64,000 nt of DNA from Cardinalis cardinalis (lineage: Eukaryota; Chordata; Aves; Passeriformes; Cardinalidae): assembly GCA_014549065.1 (NCBI GenBank), contig JACDOX010000289.1, positions 124,001 through 188,000 of the forward strand, in the 5' to 3' direction. The position numbers were made by a program, and so were the translations under genes. Below the pieces are notes generated by a model. The model was not told the DNA's origin. It did no database searches and saw only the letters and a list, made by a program, of their open reading frames with translations. Positions 13,501-28,500 of the stretch are shown piece after piece (the first letter of the stretch is position 1; every line of letters starts with the position of its first letter).

Positions 13501-16500
13501 GAAACACACCATGGCTCATATTGCACTGGCTCAGTTAGCCAACATACAGAATCTTTGCAAAGGCTGTCCCAANATCGAATCCAAATGCCGGTATCTAAGT
13601 GGAAAAGCACTTCATTTACTTGCCATCAATGTAGATCCCATATATTCAGAGATTTACTGGAAGCCAAATGTTATGGTATGCATTCTTTTCTTCAGTTAAA
13701 TTTATTTTTCTGTGTAAAGTTTATCTGCTCTAATATTTTTTCTATATACATTTGTATAAAAGCTGCTCTTTATGTAGGGCTAGGTTTTATATACTGCATG
13801 CAAGCCATAATAAAAATGGATGGCAAAATGAGTAATTTCAAAAACATGTTTTTGCCTGCATGCTATCCTCGTGTAGCTAATTTTTGATTTGTTTGTGAGA
13901 TATCCTAATTACAACATTCTCAAAAGAGAGATAGAAAAATTCCTCTAATGCTTTAAAGGGTGAGTGAAGTATGGTCTGTGTAATCCGTGCAATCAGGTAT
14001 TGATTTGTAGGTTAAAAGCTTGGTTTTGCAAGTTGCTTCTGTGTTGCAGTAAGAACCCTTGTAAAGAACCCTTGGAGAATTGATAGAGGCATTATAAATT
14101 CAGTGATGAATTAAAGTTTTCAGAAGAAATGAGTGGAGGACAAACCTGAGAAAGTCAAACTCTCAGAAGTTGTGNGGGGGGGCTTTTTTAGTTTATGTTG
14201 GTCATATTGCCTTCATAACATACTAAGAAATTTTGATAGTTGATAGTATTACTAAATCTCTCNCCATGAAGGAATTAAGATAGTGATTTCTTTTAAGATT
14301 AATTCAGTTTCCACATAAGCTTTCACAAAAGAAATGAAGCCTGCCGTACTTAATGGAGTGATTAATTGTTAATTTTTTTTAAAACTGTGACGGGTAGGAA
14401 GATGCTATATCAGACACCAGAAAATCTTCGCTGACTTCAGCAGAATGCAGTGAACAGGACGTGACAGAGAGTGGTTTCTCAACTAATAAATGTCATAATG
14501 ATAAGTATAGGAGGAAAATACAAGAATTAAAGGTATATTACTTTATGAGCTTGCNTTAGAATTTGAGTGCTTTCTTTTTATGAAATAATACTCAACTTAC
14601 CAGTTCTGTTTAAACTGATAATGGAAATGTTGTAACAAAATCTTGATCTTAAAAATGAAAAAAATCTACAAAACANCTTCTAACGAACAGCTTTCCATCA
14701 CTCTCTGCTGTGTAGCTCAGTCCTGCTCCTCAGTAGATTGTGTGGGAGCTCCTGAATGAGCTTACCCAGTTGCTCTCAGAAAGAAATAATTTCTCCTTCA
14801 GTGGTTTCCCACTGTTTGAACATGTAGCAATGAGNACTGGATGAACAGGCAGTTTCTTTCTGCCTCACAGGTATGACTTTTTACGGGAGCATAACATTTT
14901 GCAGACTGGGAACAAAGAAAGAAATTACTTCAATCACAAAACATTTGTGAAATTCAGTGAGCTGATCTCTGTTAGTTACTGTTGTTGAAAGCACACTAGG
15001 AATTGGGAATGTACAGTTTGTGTTACTAGTAAAATCAATAAATACCCAAGGTAAGAAATTTGTGGGTTCATGTGGACTAAATATGTTAACTGTCCAAGAA
15101 ACAATCGTATTGATCCTTGGTTCTGAACTCCTTACATTGCCTTGAATTTAAAGTCTCTTCTGCTGAGTACACCTTTTATATTAAAAGAAATTTCTTTGTT
15201 AGACTGAGTATTTTTTAATGTTGTAAAACAGATGTTGGTGTCTGCTAAAAAATTAATCAGCATATTTTGATCATACATTAAGTGCCTTAAAAAGAAAATT
15301 AATTAAAATTGCTCATTAAAAAGCAATAATTATCATCTCTAACATGCTGTAATTGGTATATGTATAACAAATACTTAATATTAACCAGTTTTAATATAAA
15401 GCTTTTTATTTTTTGTCATCTAGACACAACAAAGGATGGCTCAAAAGTATCTTTCTCAATCCAATGAGGCTTTGCTACAGTCTGTGGCTATTGCATTCAG
15501 TTATAATGTTACTGATGTACTGGCTCTTGCTAGTTTGGAAATGGCTGAATGCTTTCAACAGTTTGATCCAATTTCAACTAGCCAGTTTTTGGCACTTCAT
15601 CAGGTAAGGCAGCTAATGTTTGTGCTGCTTTTCAGTGGGAGGATTGTTGAAGTTGCAAAAACGAAACTGTATTTGCATAGTCTGAAAATTGGCCATAGAG
15701 AGCACATGTAGGGTTCCACATATAAGAACCAGAGTGTAATATAGGTCATCAAATATATGGTATATTTGCTAAGCTCAGAACATTAGATCAGTGGTTTGTT
15801 AACAATTCTAATATCTGCTGTGTTTGACTTGACATTTTCATTGATGATTGCGTACATGAAAAAATTTTAATAGGAATAAATTATTATATTGTCATTAGCA
15901 AAGATAAGACATTGCCACAAAATAATTTCATCCTTCCCTAACAAATTATTTAAAAAATGTTTCTCTGGATTTGTTCAATCATTATTTTGCAGTGGATAAT
16001 TCAGTTTACATTTAGTTTCTCAGATTGATACCTGCACAACATGGTCCCATAGGTGGCTTGAAGGTGTATGCATATGAGTATGTGCCTCCATCAAAGAAAA
16101 GATGCAGAAAATCTGTAGGGCTTATATTCCCTGTATCAGGAACAAATAACCCATATTTCCTACTTCAAATGACAGGATTAGTATGTTTGCTGAAAGAAAA
16201 GTTTATATTGTCTTACCCATTATTTTGCATTTTGTAGAACTCTGCTGTGTGATATGATGGGTGTCCATTAAAGCACAGAAACAGAAAAGACTCAGCTTAC
16301 TTGAAAGGCTAANCTAAGAACACAGTATTTACCATTCCGTGTAGACCTTAGATGACTAAATGCAGGAACCTTGATCATAAATGTAGACAAAGAAATCAAT
16401 TCCAGCTGTTTNTATTTAAGAACTCTTCCTTAGTTATTGTCAGACTGTTTACATTAGCCTGTAAAAACAAACAGCAGTCTTCTGCTAGTTTATCTCACCT

Positions 16501-19500
16501 TTCAAGGCAGAGAACTTCTCTTCAATGTAGATATATGTTATGTGAGACTACATAGCTTATATATTTATTCATTTTATTTTTGTGAAGGCAAATAAGTAGA
16601 TGTAAAAATTTTGCAGAGTTGTTCAGTGTCTATGATGATGAAGAACGTCCTTCTAACCGCTACATCCAACACCAGCAGCTCTCAGCTGGCAGCGTTGCTA
16701 CATCTGCAGAATCGGTTAAAACAAAACAGAAACACAAGTGATCTTCTAAAATGTGTGGAACAGCAACTGACTGCTAATTCAGTGGTAACTTTCTGAGCTA
16801 CTTATTAGGGGTTTATTATATGTTATATAAATGCGCACAGAGAGATATATGTGTGTATACAGGATATGAGTTGGTGGTGGGTTGGCAGTGCTGAGAGAGT
16901 GGTTGAACTTGATGGTCCCTGAGGGCTTTTCCCACCTGAAAAATTCTGAGATTCTAGGAGCCATCCCTGTACCTTCCTCTGCTGTCAAAATCTTGCCATG
17001 TAAACCAAATACAATTTTATGTAGCATTTGTTGGTGAACTGTCTCTAGCAAAACTTTTTTTCAAAAGTAAGCATTACTATGAATTATTCTATAATTTCCT
17101 TTGCTTGTACTCTGCTATTGTTTGATAGCATTTTAACTTCAGAAACTGTGTAACGGCCGTAAAGGTCATGTTGTTATGGAGAGTGGACTAAGATACAGTA
17201 TTTGTTATTTGTTTTAAATAATATTTGTAAGTTCTTCTGCACTGTACAAAAATTACATAATCATAGAATGGTTGAGGTTATAAAAAATCTCTGAAGGTCA
17301 TCTTGTAAACCCCTCCTCCTTAAGAAAGGGCCACCTAGAGCTTGTTGTCCATTACCATGTCCAGATGGCTTTTGAATTATCTCCAAGAATGGAGGCCCCA
17401 CAGCCTCCTTGGACGACTTGTGCCAGTGCTTGCTTCCCTCACAGGGAAGCAGTATTTCCTATTGTTAGGAGAGAGCCTACTGTCCTGGCACATCTGCTGA
17501 GTGTGTGGACTTTATAACTATCAATTTTCTAATGAAAGAACTGAGAATGGGATTTATAGAGTCTATGAAAATAATAGTGCTTTTGAACTACTGTACAGGC
17601 ATGGAGAAACCTCTGTATTCCTGTTGAACATTTTAATATAGTGGATGAATTGCCATCCAGTTTCTGCACAGTTATTCTCCAGCATTCAGAAGACAGGTAT
17701 AAAAATTCATCATTTTGATTTAGCACTGTTTGTTACAAATACAGTCTTTTTTATGTGGTTGAATATTGCCTTTCACTTCTAATTTTGATGGACTTGAATT
17801 TTAGGATAATGAACTAATTAATATATAAATAAAACTGCCTGCAACTCAGTGTTATATTTTCTGTTCTTTCCATTTCCCTAATTATCTCTTAAATCCTCAG
17901 AGTCACTTGAAAGGTTTCAAGCCATTCTTAATATGATTCCTAAGTTCTGTTGAGAGTTTCCTGCTTTTATTGCTTATGCTCTTGGAAATGTTAGAAGGGG
18001 TCATATTTAGCTTTACAAAGCCACTAATTATCTGATTATAGCAGCCTAATTAGCTGCAATAAACTAGTTCATAAATTGAGCAACTGACTATGAGAGCATT
18101 CACCAATTTAAGAAGTCTTTAACGCTTGTCATGGGACAAATAGAAATCTGCCTTATTGGTTACACAGTGATAAAAGAATTTACCTTACCACTCTCAGTTT
18201 GTTCCAGCTAGGTTTTGCAGGTTTTTGCATCCAAGGTGGGGGTAGTTACTGCATCATGAGAGTATTTGTGAGCACATTAAATTAGAGGGTAATAATTACT
18301 CATCTAATAAATCTGAATCATATAAACAAGGCTAGACAGTCAAATAATCTATTCAGCACTTTTCTGGTTTCCACAGATCACAGTTGTACAGTTCCTTCAT
18401 TGAGGTGCCCAAAGTAAGTACTGCAAGGCAGAAAGGAAAACTCGCTCAGCGGATGGGTAAGTACCTCTTACTTTTAAGAGATAAAAATGATTGCACTGAT
18501 GTTATGAGAAGGCTTATATAACATTTTAGATACTTTTAAAAAGAATTTTAACTCTTCATAATTGCCAAGGAACATAAATTCATTAATATGTGTCTCATTA
18601 TCAGATGTCATGTATCTAGTCACAATTTATATTATTTTTGTTTATATTTGAAGGCTGAAGTTGTTACAAATAAATAATAGAGCTTTTTTCATTGTACATA
18701 TCTGTATATATTTTGTGCTTATCTATCTATCTAGATTTTATTTTCAAATAATACCGTGACTAGAAACTGATGGTGTTTATGCAATCATTTCTTCAAGTAC
18801 AGATATACTCTTACAAGTGTCTTACTCTTCTTTTAATAGTGCAGGCAAAAGTTTCTCGATTTCCTGTGAATCCTGATGCGTTTCGTATTTTGTTGGAAAA
18901 AATGCGTCTTTACAAGGAGCAAAGGATGACGAATCATCTTAAACAAACTCTTATTCACAACTTGAAAGAGTGTGTCTCCAAAACAGATGTGGTAATATAT
19001 TTTATTACCTTGTATTTAAAATTGGGTGAAAAGCATGTACTAAAAATATGATAGACATTCTTTATGCAGAATTTTTCGGTTCATTCCAAGTGTGGCATCC
19101 CTAGTCTTCACAGTTACTATATGCTTGGTACTCTGCTTCAAAATTTAGTCTTACTGTGCCACAGTTGCTGTATTTGTCATTCAGGAGCTTTGAAATGTTC
19201 AGTAGTTAATCAGAATTAAAATGGTGTAGCGAAGGTCAGTTTACTTGAAAATGGGCCATATTTCAGAGATTTCTGGGGACTGGCACTTGGTGAAGGGCTA
19301 GAACTTGGGGCTCTGCCTTCCTCTCAAGAGAAGACGGCAGGGCAGCTGGCTGGGCAAACTCGGTGGCTTCTCACCTCAGCTGGGCACCCTGGGTGACCAC
19401 ACAGAGCAGGGCCGCTCTGCTCCTCTCTCTTGATGCTAGCTGCAGACAGGCACTCTTGGAATTTGCCATGAGGACACCCAGGATTGTGAAATGTAGCCTC

Positions 19501-22500
19501 TCAGGGAGGGGAGGTTCTCATAGCAACCTCCCAAAAAAATGCGAGAGAAAATCCGAAAGGGGAGCCTCCACCTGCACTGCCTCAGCTCTACAGCAAAAGC
19601 CGAGAGGCAAGAGAGAGCCAAGAGGCAAGAGAGAGCCAAGGCACAAGAGAGCTCTGCTTGGGTGACTGACTTTTACAAGGGGTTGGTGCTCCCCTGCCCC
19701 ATGGTTCTGGTTCTGCCTGCAGGGCCTGAAGGAAACAGTGACAATTTTGGGCACATATAGATACAGGATACAGGAACAGTCTGGGTTACCCGGTTACCCT
19801 GCACATTGACAAGTCTGGTTCTTGAATTATAATTCTGTTTTATTCATCGTGTTACCATCTTTCAGTTAAAATACTGAGTATTGCAGGTGGTTGAAGTGTT
19901 GATGATCGCTTTCTCTTGCCTATGGCCAGACTTTGTTGTACTGGCAAGTTTGCAAAGATTGCTGTATTTGGGTAAGTCAAAAAAAAGGTGCTAAGATAGT
20001 GTCAGGTTGAACAGGTGAAAAAACCAAGTGACTTAGGTTTTTAAAAAGCATATGAATTAAACTCCCAGAACTTATGCATGCACCCTATACTGAGCAACAC
20101 AAGCCTTGAATGAGGATTTAGTTCATTAATAGCAACATTCTTCACCATTTAGTGGAGCTTGTTCAGTTAGTGGATTTTTATCCATCTAGGCTGATTTTAC
20201 AAACCTCAGTTTTCGATGTCTATCTCTCCTGCATGATTCTGTTTTCTTCTTCTCTATTTTCTTCACTCTGATTAATTTTCCCTAAATTGGCTCTACTGAT
20301 CTCTCCATATGCTTTCATTTGCTTCTTCTGTATTCATCATACAGTTTCTGTTCACTTCTTGAAGTTGTCGTTATGCAGTTTCTTCTCATTATTTGAAGGA
20401 ACACATTATAATTTCTTTCTACCGTAGTTTTCTGCCATTCTCCATTGAAAATGCTGAAGTATATTAATTGTTTAAATAATAAGTATTGACACCTTCTAGT
20501 AATTCTAATGTTAGAGTATTTTGCGAAATGCTGGTACAAAATTTTGAAATAAAGTAGTTTTGAAACCAACTTCTTATATTTGTATTTTCCATTTTATAAT
20601 CTTTCACACTATTTTATTTAGTCTCTGATTTAAAATATTACAAAATTTATATATAATATGGTATTTAACAAGAATGGAAATTGAAAGTATTCTAATTTTT
20701 GTTTCTATGTGTGTGAAAGACTCCAACAGAGAAAACACGTGATAGTGAGCTTGATTTGACATCAGATTTCTCTGAAATAATAGAAATTATGGAAGAGTAT
20801 CTGAAACCAACCCTGTCACAGTTTGATCTTTCTGCTGTCAGGTAAGAAATGTTGACTTTGATTATCATTTGTGAAAACAGAGCTGTGATTCAAGGCCCTC
20901 AAATAAAGGAATGATTTTAGAAAGGATACTCTGTTGAATGAAGGTTCCATGTCTTGGAAGAGAGTATATTCAGGATATGTCAGACTAAGGGACTGAGCAA
21001 TATGAGGGACAAATGGCCATTTCTGAGAAGCATTGTTCTCCATGCTTAAGTTATACTTAAGTTGAAGCTCAAGATGCAACAGTATAATTAAAATGATTAA
21101 AGATGGGATTTCTAAAGGACAGGAAATTCTAAGGGAGAGTGTCCTTTATGTAAAATTTCATTGAAACTGGTGCAGAAATTGAAGCTGGTAATATTTTCCA
21201 TTAATTTCCTCTTCCCAGAGAATCCCAGTGTGTATCAGTTTCAGCATCTGAAACAGGAAAAAAGAAAGTGAAAGATAAGGACGCCAAACAAGTTGGAATG
21301 CAGGGTATGTCCTCCCTTGAGTTGTGTGTGTCTGTGTGTATGTGTGTGGACAGATACTAAAATCCAGTAATTTGAATTCTAATTTTATTTAAAACAAGGA
21401 GAGGACAAAGGGTTTAGCATTGTTATTTTCTGTTTTATTTTCTATATCAAGTCAAATATTTCACTAGACTTTCAAAGACAGATTTAGATGCTGGAGCAAT
21501 GCTTCTGCATTTATTTAGAGTCTTCCAAACCATACAGTCTGTAGATACCTAAATGAAATGGCTTTATCACAAACCAGTTTTCAGGAGAAGAGCTAGAATA
21601 AAGAACTTTCTTAAGTCAGTAGATCAGTAGATGTCTTTGCTTTGTCTTTTTTTTTTTTCGTTTAGCTTTTTGGACTCTCACAGGATGATAGGTTGCATAC
21701 AAGCCTAATGCTACAGTATGTCTCTAAACACATCTCAAGAATCCACATCTGCAAAAACTGGATAAATTGTCTCCCATGCATATGCTCTTTCTCTGTAGAG
21801 CAGAAATATTGCCATAATAATATTTAGTACTTTTTTCCCTAAATAACAGAAACAAAATTTTTCTACAGAACAACACAGTATTGGATAAGAGTGCCTTTAC
21901 AACTCTATTTTTTTTAGCCAATCACTTCTGTGGCAATTTTGCATTTCCAATTATTGTTTTCCTGAAAGTATTGTATGTACTGAACTTGGACCTGAGATGG
22001 TTGGTTATTAATTCAGGGATGTTATTTCCTCTGAAGAATTGGTATTAACAAGTGCATAGAAATTTGACAACATCTTAGGAGTAATTATATAAAAAGAAAT
22101 ATTTTTTTCTTAATGCACTTAATCCACAGTACAATGAAGTTCACGTGTCATACAGTGGAGGAAACTTAGGTTTTTGCATCTAACTGCAATTGTTTATAGA
22201 CAAACTGAGAACTAAATCTCAATCATGTTCTTTCACATCTCTTTAGATACACCTGTGGATTTAGGATTGTGTGTGGTGTTACTAGGGGATACATTATTGA
22301 TGGAGTTGCCTTTGGAAGCTCTGAGTATATTTAAGGAAGAAGGAATAAGTTCTGTTTCCAGAGATTTTTCTCTACAGTTTCTCTACAATCGACTACATTG
22401 GGCTGAGGCAGGTACTATTAGATAAACATGTTTTCCTTTAGAATAATGATGCATAAAAAAGATACTTAAGAATTTAAGTATGAATTGTGATGTATATTTT

Positions 22501-25500
22501 ACTGGAAGACAAGCACATGCAGTAGGTTTCCAGTTTCTTAGGTGGACTAGAAAGAGCAGTAGACTTTTTTCAGTAATGTACAGGCTGATTATAGGAGCAG
22601 TGATAGCTAATTTGAAAAAACCCTGACACATTACAGAATTATGTAAAACTCAGTGAAATCTAAAACTGTAAAGAAACTTACAAGCATGTTGTTAAAACTT
22701 CAAAGCTATTTTCAGCCGCAATGAAAAAAGGAAGTAAGAATTTGCACTTCTGTAATTTTTTTTTATCGCTACTCTAAGACTTTGCTTAAAATACCAAATG
22801 TAAAATTTTACTCTCTGAAATCTTTCCTCTCAGTTCTTGTGCTACACCTGTGCAAAATCAAATCACCACAGGCTTTAGGAGCTTTTCCTACTGCTGACAC
22901 TTATACCCTACATAAACTCTNGCAAACTGAGGTTAAATAAGGTAGTTGGACAGCTGGTAAACTTCTCCTTATGGCATCTTAAAACTCATGTCTGAGATCT
23001 AGAAGTGAGTAATAAATGCAGGCACCAAGCCATTTTTGTATGAATCAAAGATGCCTTCTATTAATAAAGTTAAAAATTTTAAGCTGCATTTTTCTCATAT
23101 GCAGAGAAAACCACATAAAGTTTTTAAAACTAGTTGGTCCATGATAAAAAATAGACCAAGTATAGAAAATCTTACTCTGTACCATGAAACTATTCTGTTC
23201 TAGAGAAGTACTTGTATTGTGTCCATATCTGTAATATTTAGTAATATTTAGCCTCCTGTATAACCTGTTCTGTTTTTCCATTTCACTCCTTCTTTCTAAA
23301 GGGAAAGAATTGCAAGTAATGTGAGATTAGCATATTTTTAGTTTACGTACTATTACAGGCCTTCTAGAAATACAAGTTTTAGAACATGTAGGTTTTTTCT
23401 ATTTCTGTTTTTCCCTTTTTCATAGTGGAACTTATGGTTACATAATTTTAGAAGTAGATAAATGAGAGGAAGCAGAGTTGAATAGTCTCTGTTCTTTCAA
23501 TTATGACAGAGGCCACTGAATGAGGAAACATGAACAGTATGGTCTCAAGCTTCCATGAACTTCCAGGGCACTCAGTAATTACTGGCTGAGGTGTTCTCTT
23601 GGTGATAATCATAGATACAGTGAGAAACATAAGACAGNTTTCTATGCTTTTTAAAATTCCCTTAAAGAAATTAAAAATCCAATTCAAATATGAAACTTCC
23701 TTTTTCCTTTAGATCTCTGAACAGAAACTTCAGTGGTTACATTAACATCAACAATTAATAGATACGGTAAATTACTTAGAAAGTGCTTTGATGATCACGG
23801 TTCAACTCTATCCAAAATTGGCAATGTAAGGAAGCATTTCATGTCTAAGGGATCACATCTCCTTGTTTTTCACTTTAAAGCCTTTATTTTTAGGCAAGAA
23901 GGCTTGGGTCCTTACCTTGCTGTGTTTTGATATGAATTTTTATGTTTTTATTTGATCTATTGTTGTTATTATTTTTATTATTACTGCTAGCAGTACTATT
24001 ACTACTACTACTTCATGATATTAAATATGTGCAGTCCTTCAAGGACATTTATTTGCTAAGCTGCCCATACATTAATTTTTTTCTTTTCATTTTCACAGAA
24101 ACTGAATTAAAAAAAAATGTTGAAACATCTAAAGAAAAAACCACAAAAGCTCATCAGAAAAAGAATGTCCAAATGGTGAACTTTCCACATTTTTTGTAAA
24201 TAACCAGAGAACTTGCATAGAAAAGTGTGAAAGTGGGTTGCATAAAAGCTCATTATGTGTGCTAGAATTCTGAAGTGGAATGAATGTCTCATAAGTCCAT
24301 AAGAATCTTGCTTCTTGTTGATTTTGCAAGGAGTTTTTCTTTGAAGAGTCACACTTTATAAATGGGACATATTTAATAACCCACAAAGGAAGCTGCTTAA
24401 AGTTACTATTTATATATTTATATTTGCATATGTATCTATATGTGCCCACACGTGTGTATATATGTGTAATATATGCGTATGCATTGTAGCTAACACAGAA
24501 TAGTTATTCATTTTCACTGATAATTGAAAACCACGATGCTTTTAAACCCAGATTCAAAACTCTGTTAATTGTTTGATGTGTCTTTCTCTTAGTTGTTTGA
24601 CACAAATAATGCCATACTGTTAGTATTTAATTGATACTTTAACATGTGTATTATTTTTAATTGTAGGCCCCCGTTAATCGTGATCTACCTTCTAATTGCT
24701 TGCCTGTTGATACACGTAATTTAAAATGTATCCTTTCACAACCTATTGGCTAAGTGTATCAGCTAAATTTCCTTGTTTTGTTGTTTGAATACATTGTTTG
24801 CGATTAACTGTTTATCAGACATTGTGGACCCCTATAATGAAGGCAGAGAAGCAGGTAATATATATTAAATAATATTTTATTTATGATCTACCCATGGAAT
24901 TTAGAATTGTTTTGTACCAAGAAATGAAGTCGTGACATCAAGATGTTGGCAAAAGAGCATTCCTTTTCATCAGAACAGCTCAGCTTATCACCTGTATATG
25001 GTGCATGTGTGAAACAGCACAACCAACAGTTAATGGAGGTTTTTAGCTCCAGAAAGACAGACTGGTTTGGGTTGGAAGGGACCTATAGGCTCATCTTATT
25101 TCCCCTCCTGCCATGGCAGGGACGTCTTCCACTGTCCCAGGTGCTCCCAGCTCCAGTGTCCAACCTGGCCTTGGGCACTGCCAGGGATCCAGGGGCAGCC
25201 CCAGCTGCTCTGGGCACCCTATGCCAGGGCTGCCCACCCTGCCAGGGAACAATTCCTTCCTGATATCTAACCTAAACCCACTATGTTTCGGTGTGAAGCC
25301 ATTTGTCCTTGTCCTGTCACTCTATGTTCTTGTAAATAGTCTTTCTCTATCTGTCTTGTTGGCTCTCTTCAGGTGTTGAAATAGTTACTAACTCTAAACA
25401 CCATGCAAAAGAAGCCACAGAACAATCAGTATCATAATAGAGTGTGTCTCCATGTCTTTGTAGTTCTCCTTCAGAGCAGATCAATACAAAACACTTCATG

Positions 25501-28500
25501 TGCTCAATATCCAACTCTAGAGTGTATCTTTTAACTTTTATACTAGTATGAAAATGTAGTCAAAAAGAGAAGATTGTTTATCACTAAATGTGCAGTGTCC
25601 TTGGAGAGAAGAGGTAATTTTGGGGTCTTGTTTCCTGAAATCAGGACTCTGGAAACTCAGTTAGTTTATCCACCCACTTAAGTCCTCTCTGAGCCTCTGC
25701 CACAGAACTGTATGAGCAGTACCTGTTTTCAATTCTTTACCCTTTTTTCAGGATTCCTAAAAGTTTTTCTTTGTGTCCTTAACCCATCCACCAAATAATC
25801 CTTGTTCACTATAAAAGACGCCATTCAAATGGGCATCTGATTTTATTCTGAAAATGTCACAATTGTTCTAATTTTAAAAGCCAGACTTGGGTTTCAAAAA
25901 ACATGAAATCTAATGATGACTTAAAACCCTGTAAATATGATAGTGACATTTTAAAGTTATTGAAATTGAGATTTCCCAAAGTAGTTTGTAGTATGTTACA
26001 TTCATAATGATAAAATTTTGTTGTTACAGAAGCTCTAAGTCCTTCCCGAAAAATTCAGGAAGTACTAGAAAAATACTATGACCTATTTACAGTGAAGTGG
26101 GAAGGTGTCATTGGCAATATGTGTGCTCCAAGGTATGTAATAGTCTATCTGTTTTCTTGTTTTATCCATATTTCTTGTTTAAAATTGTGCCTATTTTCAG
26201 AGACTTTGTCCATAAAGTAGGGTCATATTTTGCTGAGCTGATAAACACATAGCAAACCATTGTTGTTGTATCAAACACAGATCTAGGTTTGTAGACAGAA
26301 TATTTTAGGGATCTGAAGTAGAATGCTACAAGGTGATTTAAGCAGGCTGGTTTTGTCAGAGTAGCTATATGTGTAAATAATCTAATTTTGATGGAAAGTC
26401 TTCTGGTGCAGTNTTTGATAAATGCACGTATGTGAGCAGAAGTGTAATTTCTGGCTTTGGTCATAATTGTTTGTAAATCCGAGTCGTAAAACCATAGCAA
26501 CTCCATGCATCTTCAGCCAACTACAAATGGAAGTGCAGATTTCAGAAGCAAAGTAGTGAAGGTACAGCACACAGTTTCCAAATTCAAACATTGATCATGA
26601 AGCTACTACCATTTTATTGAGTCTACTCATAAACACACTTTGTTCTTTATAGAAATAGTTTACTTTTAAGATCATAGTCATAGGGGAATAAAAGGGACCT
26701 CAAGAGGTCCAACAGTGACAATCCCTATGAGACAACATGGCCATCACTGGACCTTCCTTCCTAACTGCTAGTTCAGCAGTGAATCCTTTGGAATTTTACC
26801 TCTGAGTAGGTACTCTACTATTTTTTCATAAAAATTGCAAAGATCATTATTACCAAATTGCAGTTTTTGCTGCCAGCTGGCCTGATTACCCATATCTCTT
26901 TTTAAAAACCAATTGCTCATGTCCTGGTGGGTATACACATGACTACTCTCTTTGAATGTTAGACAAAGACTATTTTAAAGCTGTACCATACATACAGTGA
27001 TGATTTTTTAAATTTTTNTTTTTTTGATGGAGAGGCTGGTATTTATCTAAAAAATACACTATGCTTCTTGCACGCTATGTGCAAGATGTTACTGAGTCAT
27101 CATTTTAATACAAGAGCATAGTATTAGTAATTCATATGAGTTATTATACTTCTCACAGAATTCTGCAGCCATACTTATCTTCTTGCTTTGCATGCTGACT
27201 TTTGTTATAATTATTCCTGGAGTAAATTACACTGAACTGTTTGCTATGGATGATTTCTGAAAAGTATGCTTGTAAAAGAGTAGCATAAAAGTAACCTATN
27301 TTCTTCCTTCTTTCCTTTCAGCCAAGCTGAATGGGAGCAGTTGCTGACAAACTGTAGCGCATTTCTGTTCTATGGGATGGAGAGATTCATGTCTCATGTG
27401 TTGCTTAATTGGTTGGCTACTATGAACATCTCAAGTAAGATAAGCAAATTGAGAAATATCTCTAATTACACCAACTTTTATTCCTAGATGTGTCCTATTG
27501 CATCATTATCACAATATTGAGATTGGCAATTAAGGGCTTTTTTCTAGATCCAGGATTTTTAGTCAGAAAACCTTTGTATTATGTAGGCTTTATTCTGTTG
27601 CACAGCTTTCTTGTAAATCCTCACAAATAAGCTTAGTCCTTCTTCTTTTCCATGCTTTGGAATTTCGTAGGTTTCAAAAATTAAGTCAATATCTAATGGT
27701 TTTCTCAGTAAACCNTCTCATTTTCTTTGGAATTTAGTATTTGGTTGCAAGATATTTTTTAATTTTTTAATGGTAAGAACAACCTCTGCAGTGCCCCTTC
27801 AAGTGCCAAAATTCATTAGTCTCTGCTGAGGCAAGCAAGAATTGTCCATCAGGGCTAGGTTAATGCTGAAGGATCACTCTGGTATTACAGAGCATTTGTA
27901 TACTCTGTAAAGTCTCTGTACCCTCTGCAGAGGTTATTTTTTTCTCTGTTTCTTCACAGCTAATTAGTCCTTCTGTTGTAGCATAAGGCTTAGATTCAGG
28001 ACTGGTTTTTCAGATTAACAATCTTCATTTCTCCTCCTGTTTTCCTTGCACATCTGGAAGAAGCTTGATTTCAGAGTTGTGCTGTATTTGTCAGGGTAGC
28101 TCTATTGTGTTGACATGTGAAAGTGAGGACAGTACACATCAGATTGTGAAGCCCTGCAGAGCAACAGGAAGCTTCTTTATGTAGCTTTGATTTTTAAAGT
28201 GATTTTAATATCTATATGTAAATATTACAAGAAATAAGAAAATATGTTTTTTCTATATTCATGGATCATGTCTGAAGATGGTGTTTCAGATGTCCATAGA
28301 CCAGATATTTACAGGTCTGGCAACTTTTGGAAAGTTGTTAAACCTTGCCCTTTTTCCTACTCTTAAAATATGCCAGGATTAATTCTGTCTGAGATTTCTG
28401 AAAGCTCTCACCTAGACCAAATATTGTGAAGTATTTGGTTTGGTCATTTACATAATGAAATAAAATAATTGCTAAATCTGAGCATGAGACCAGACTGACA

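Noticed and set aside
22412..24098. Search for a missing CFAP46 exon in this intron
   Set aside because: The exons on either side join in phase, and no candidate has paired splice sites and an open frame.
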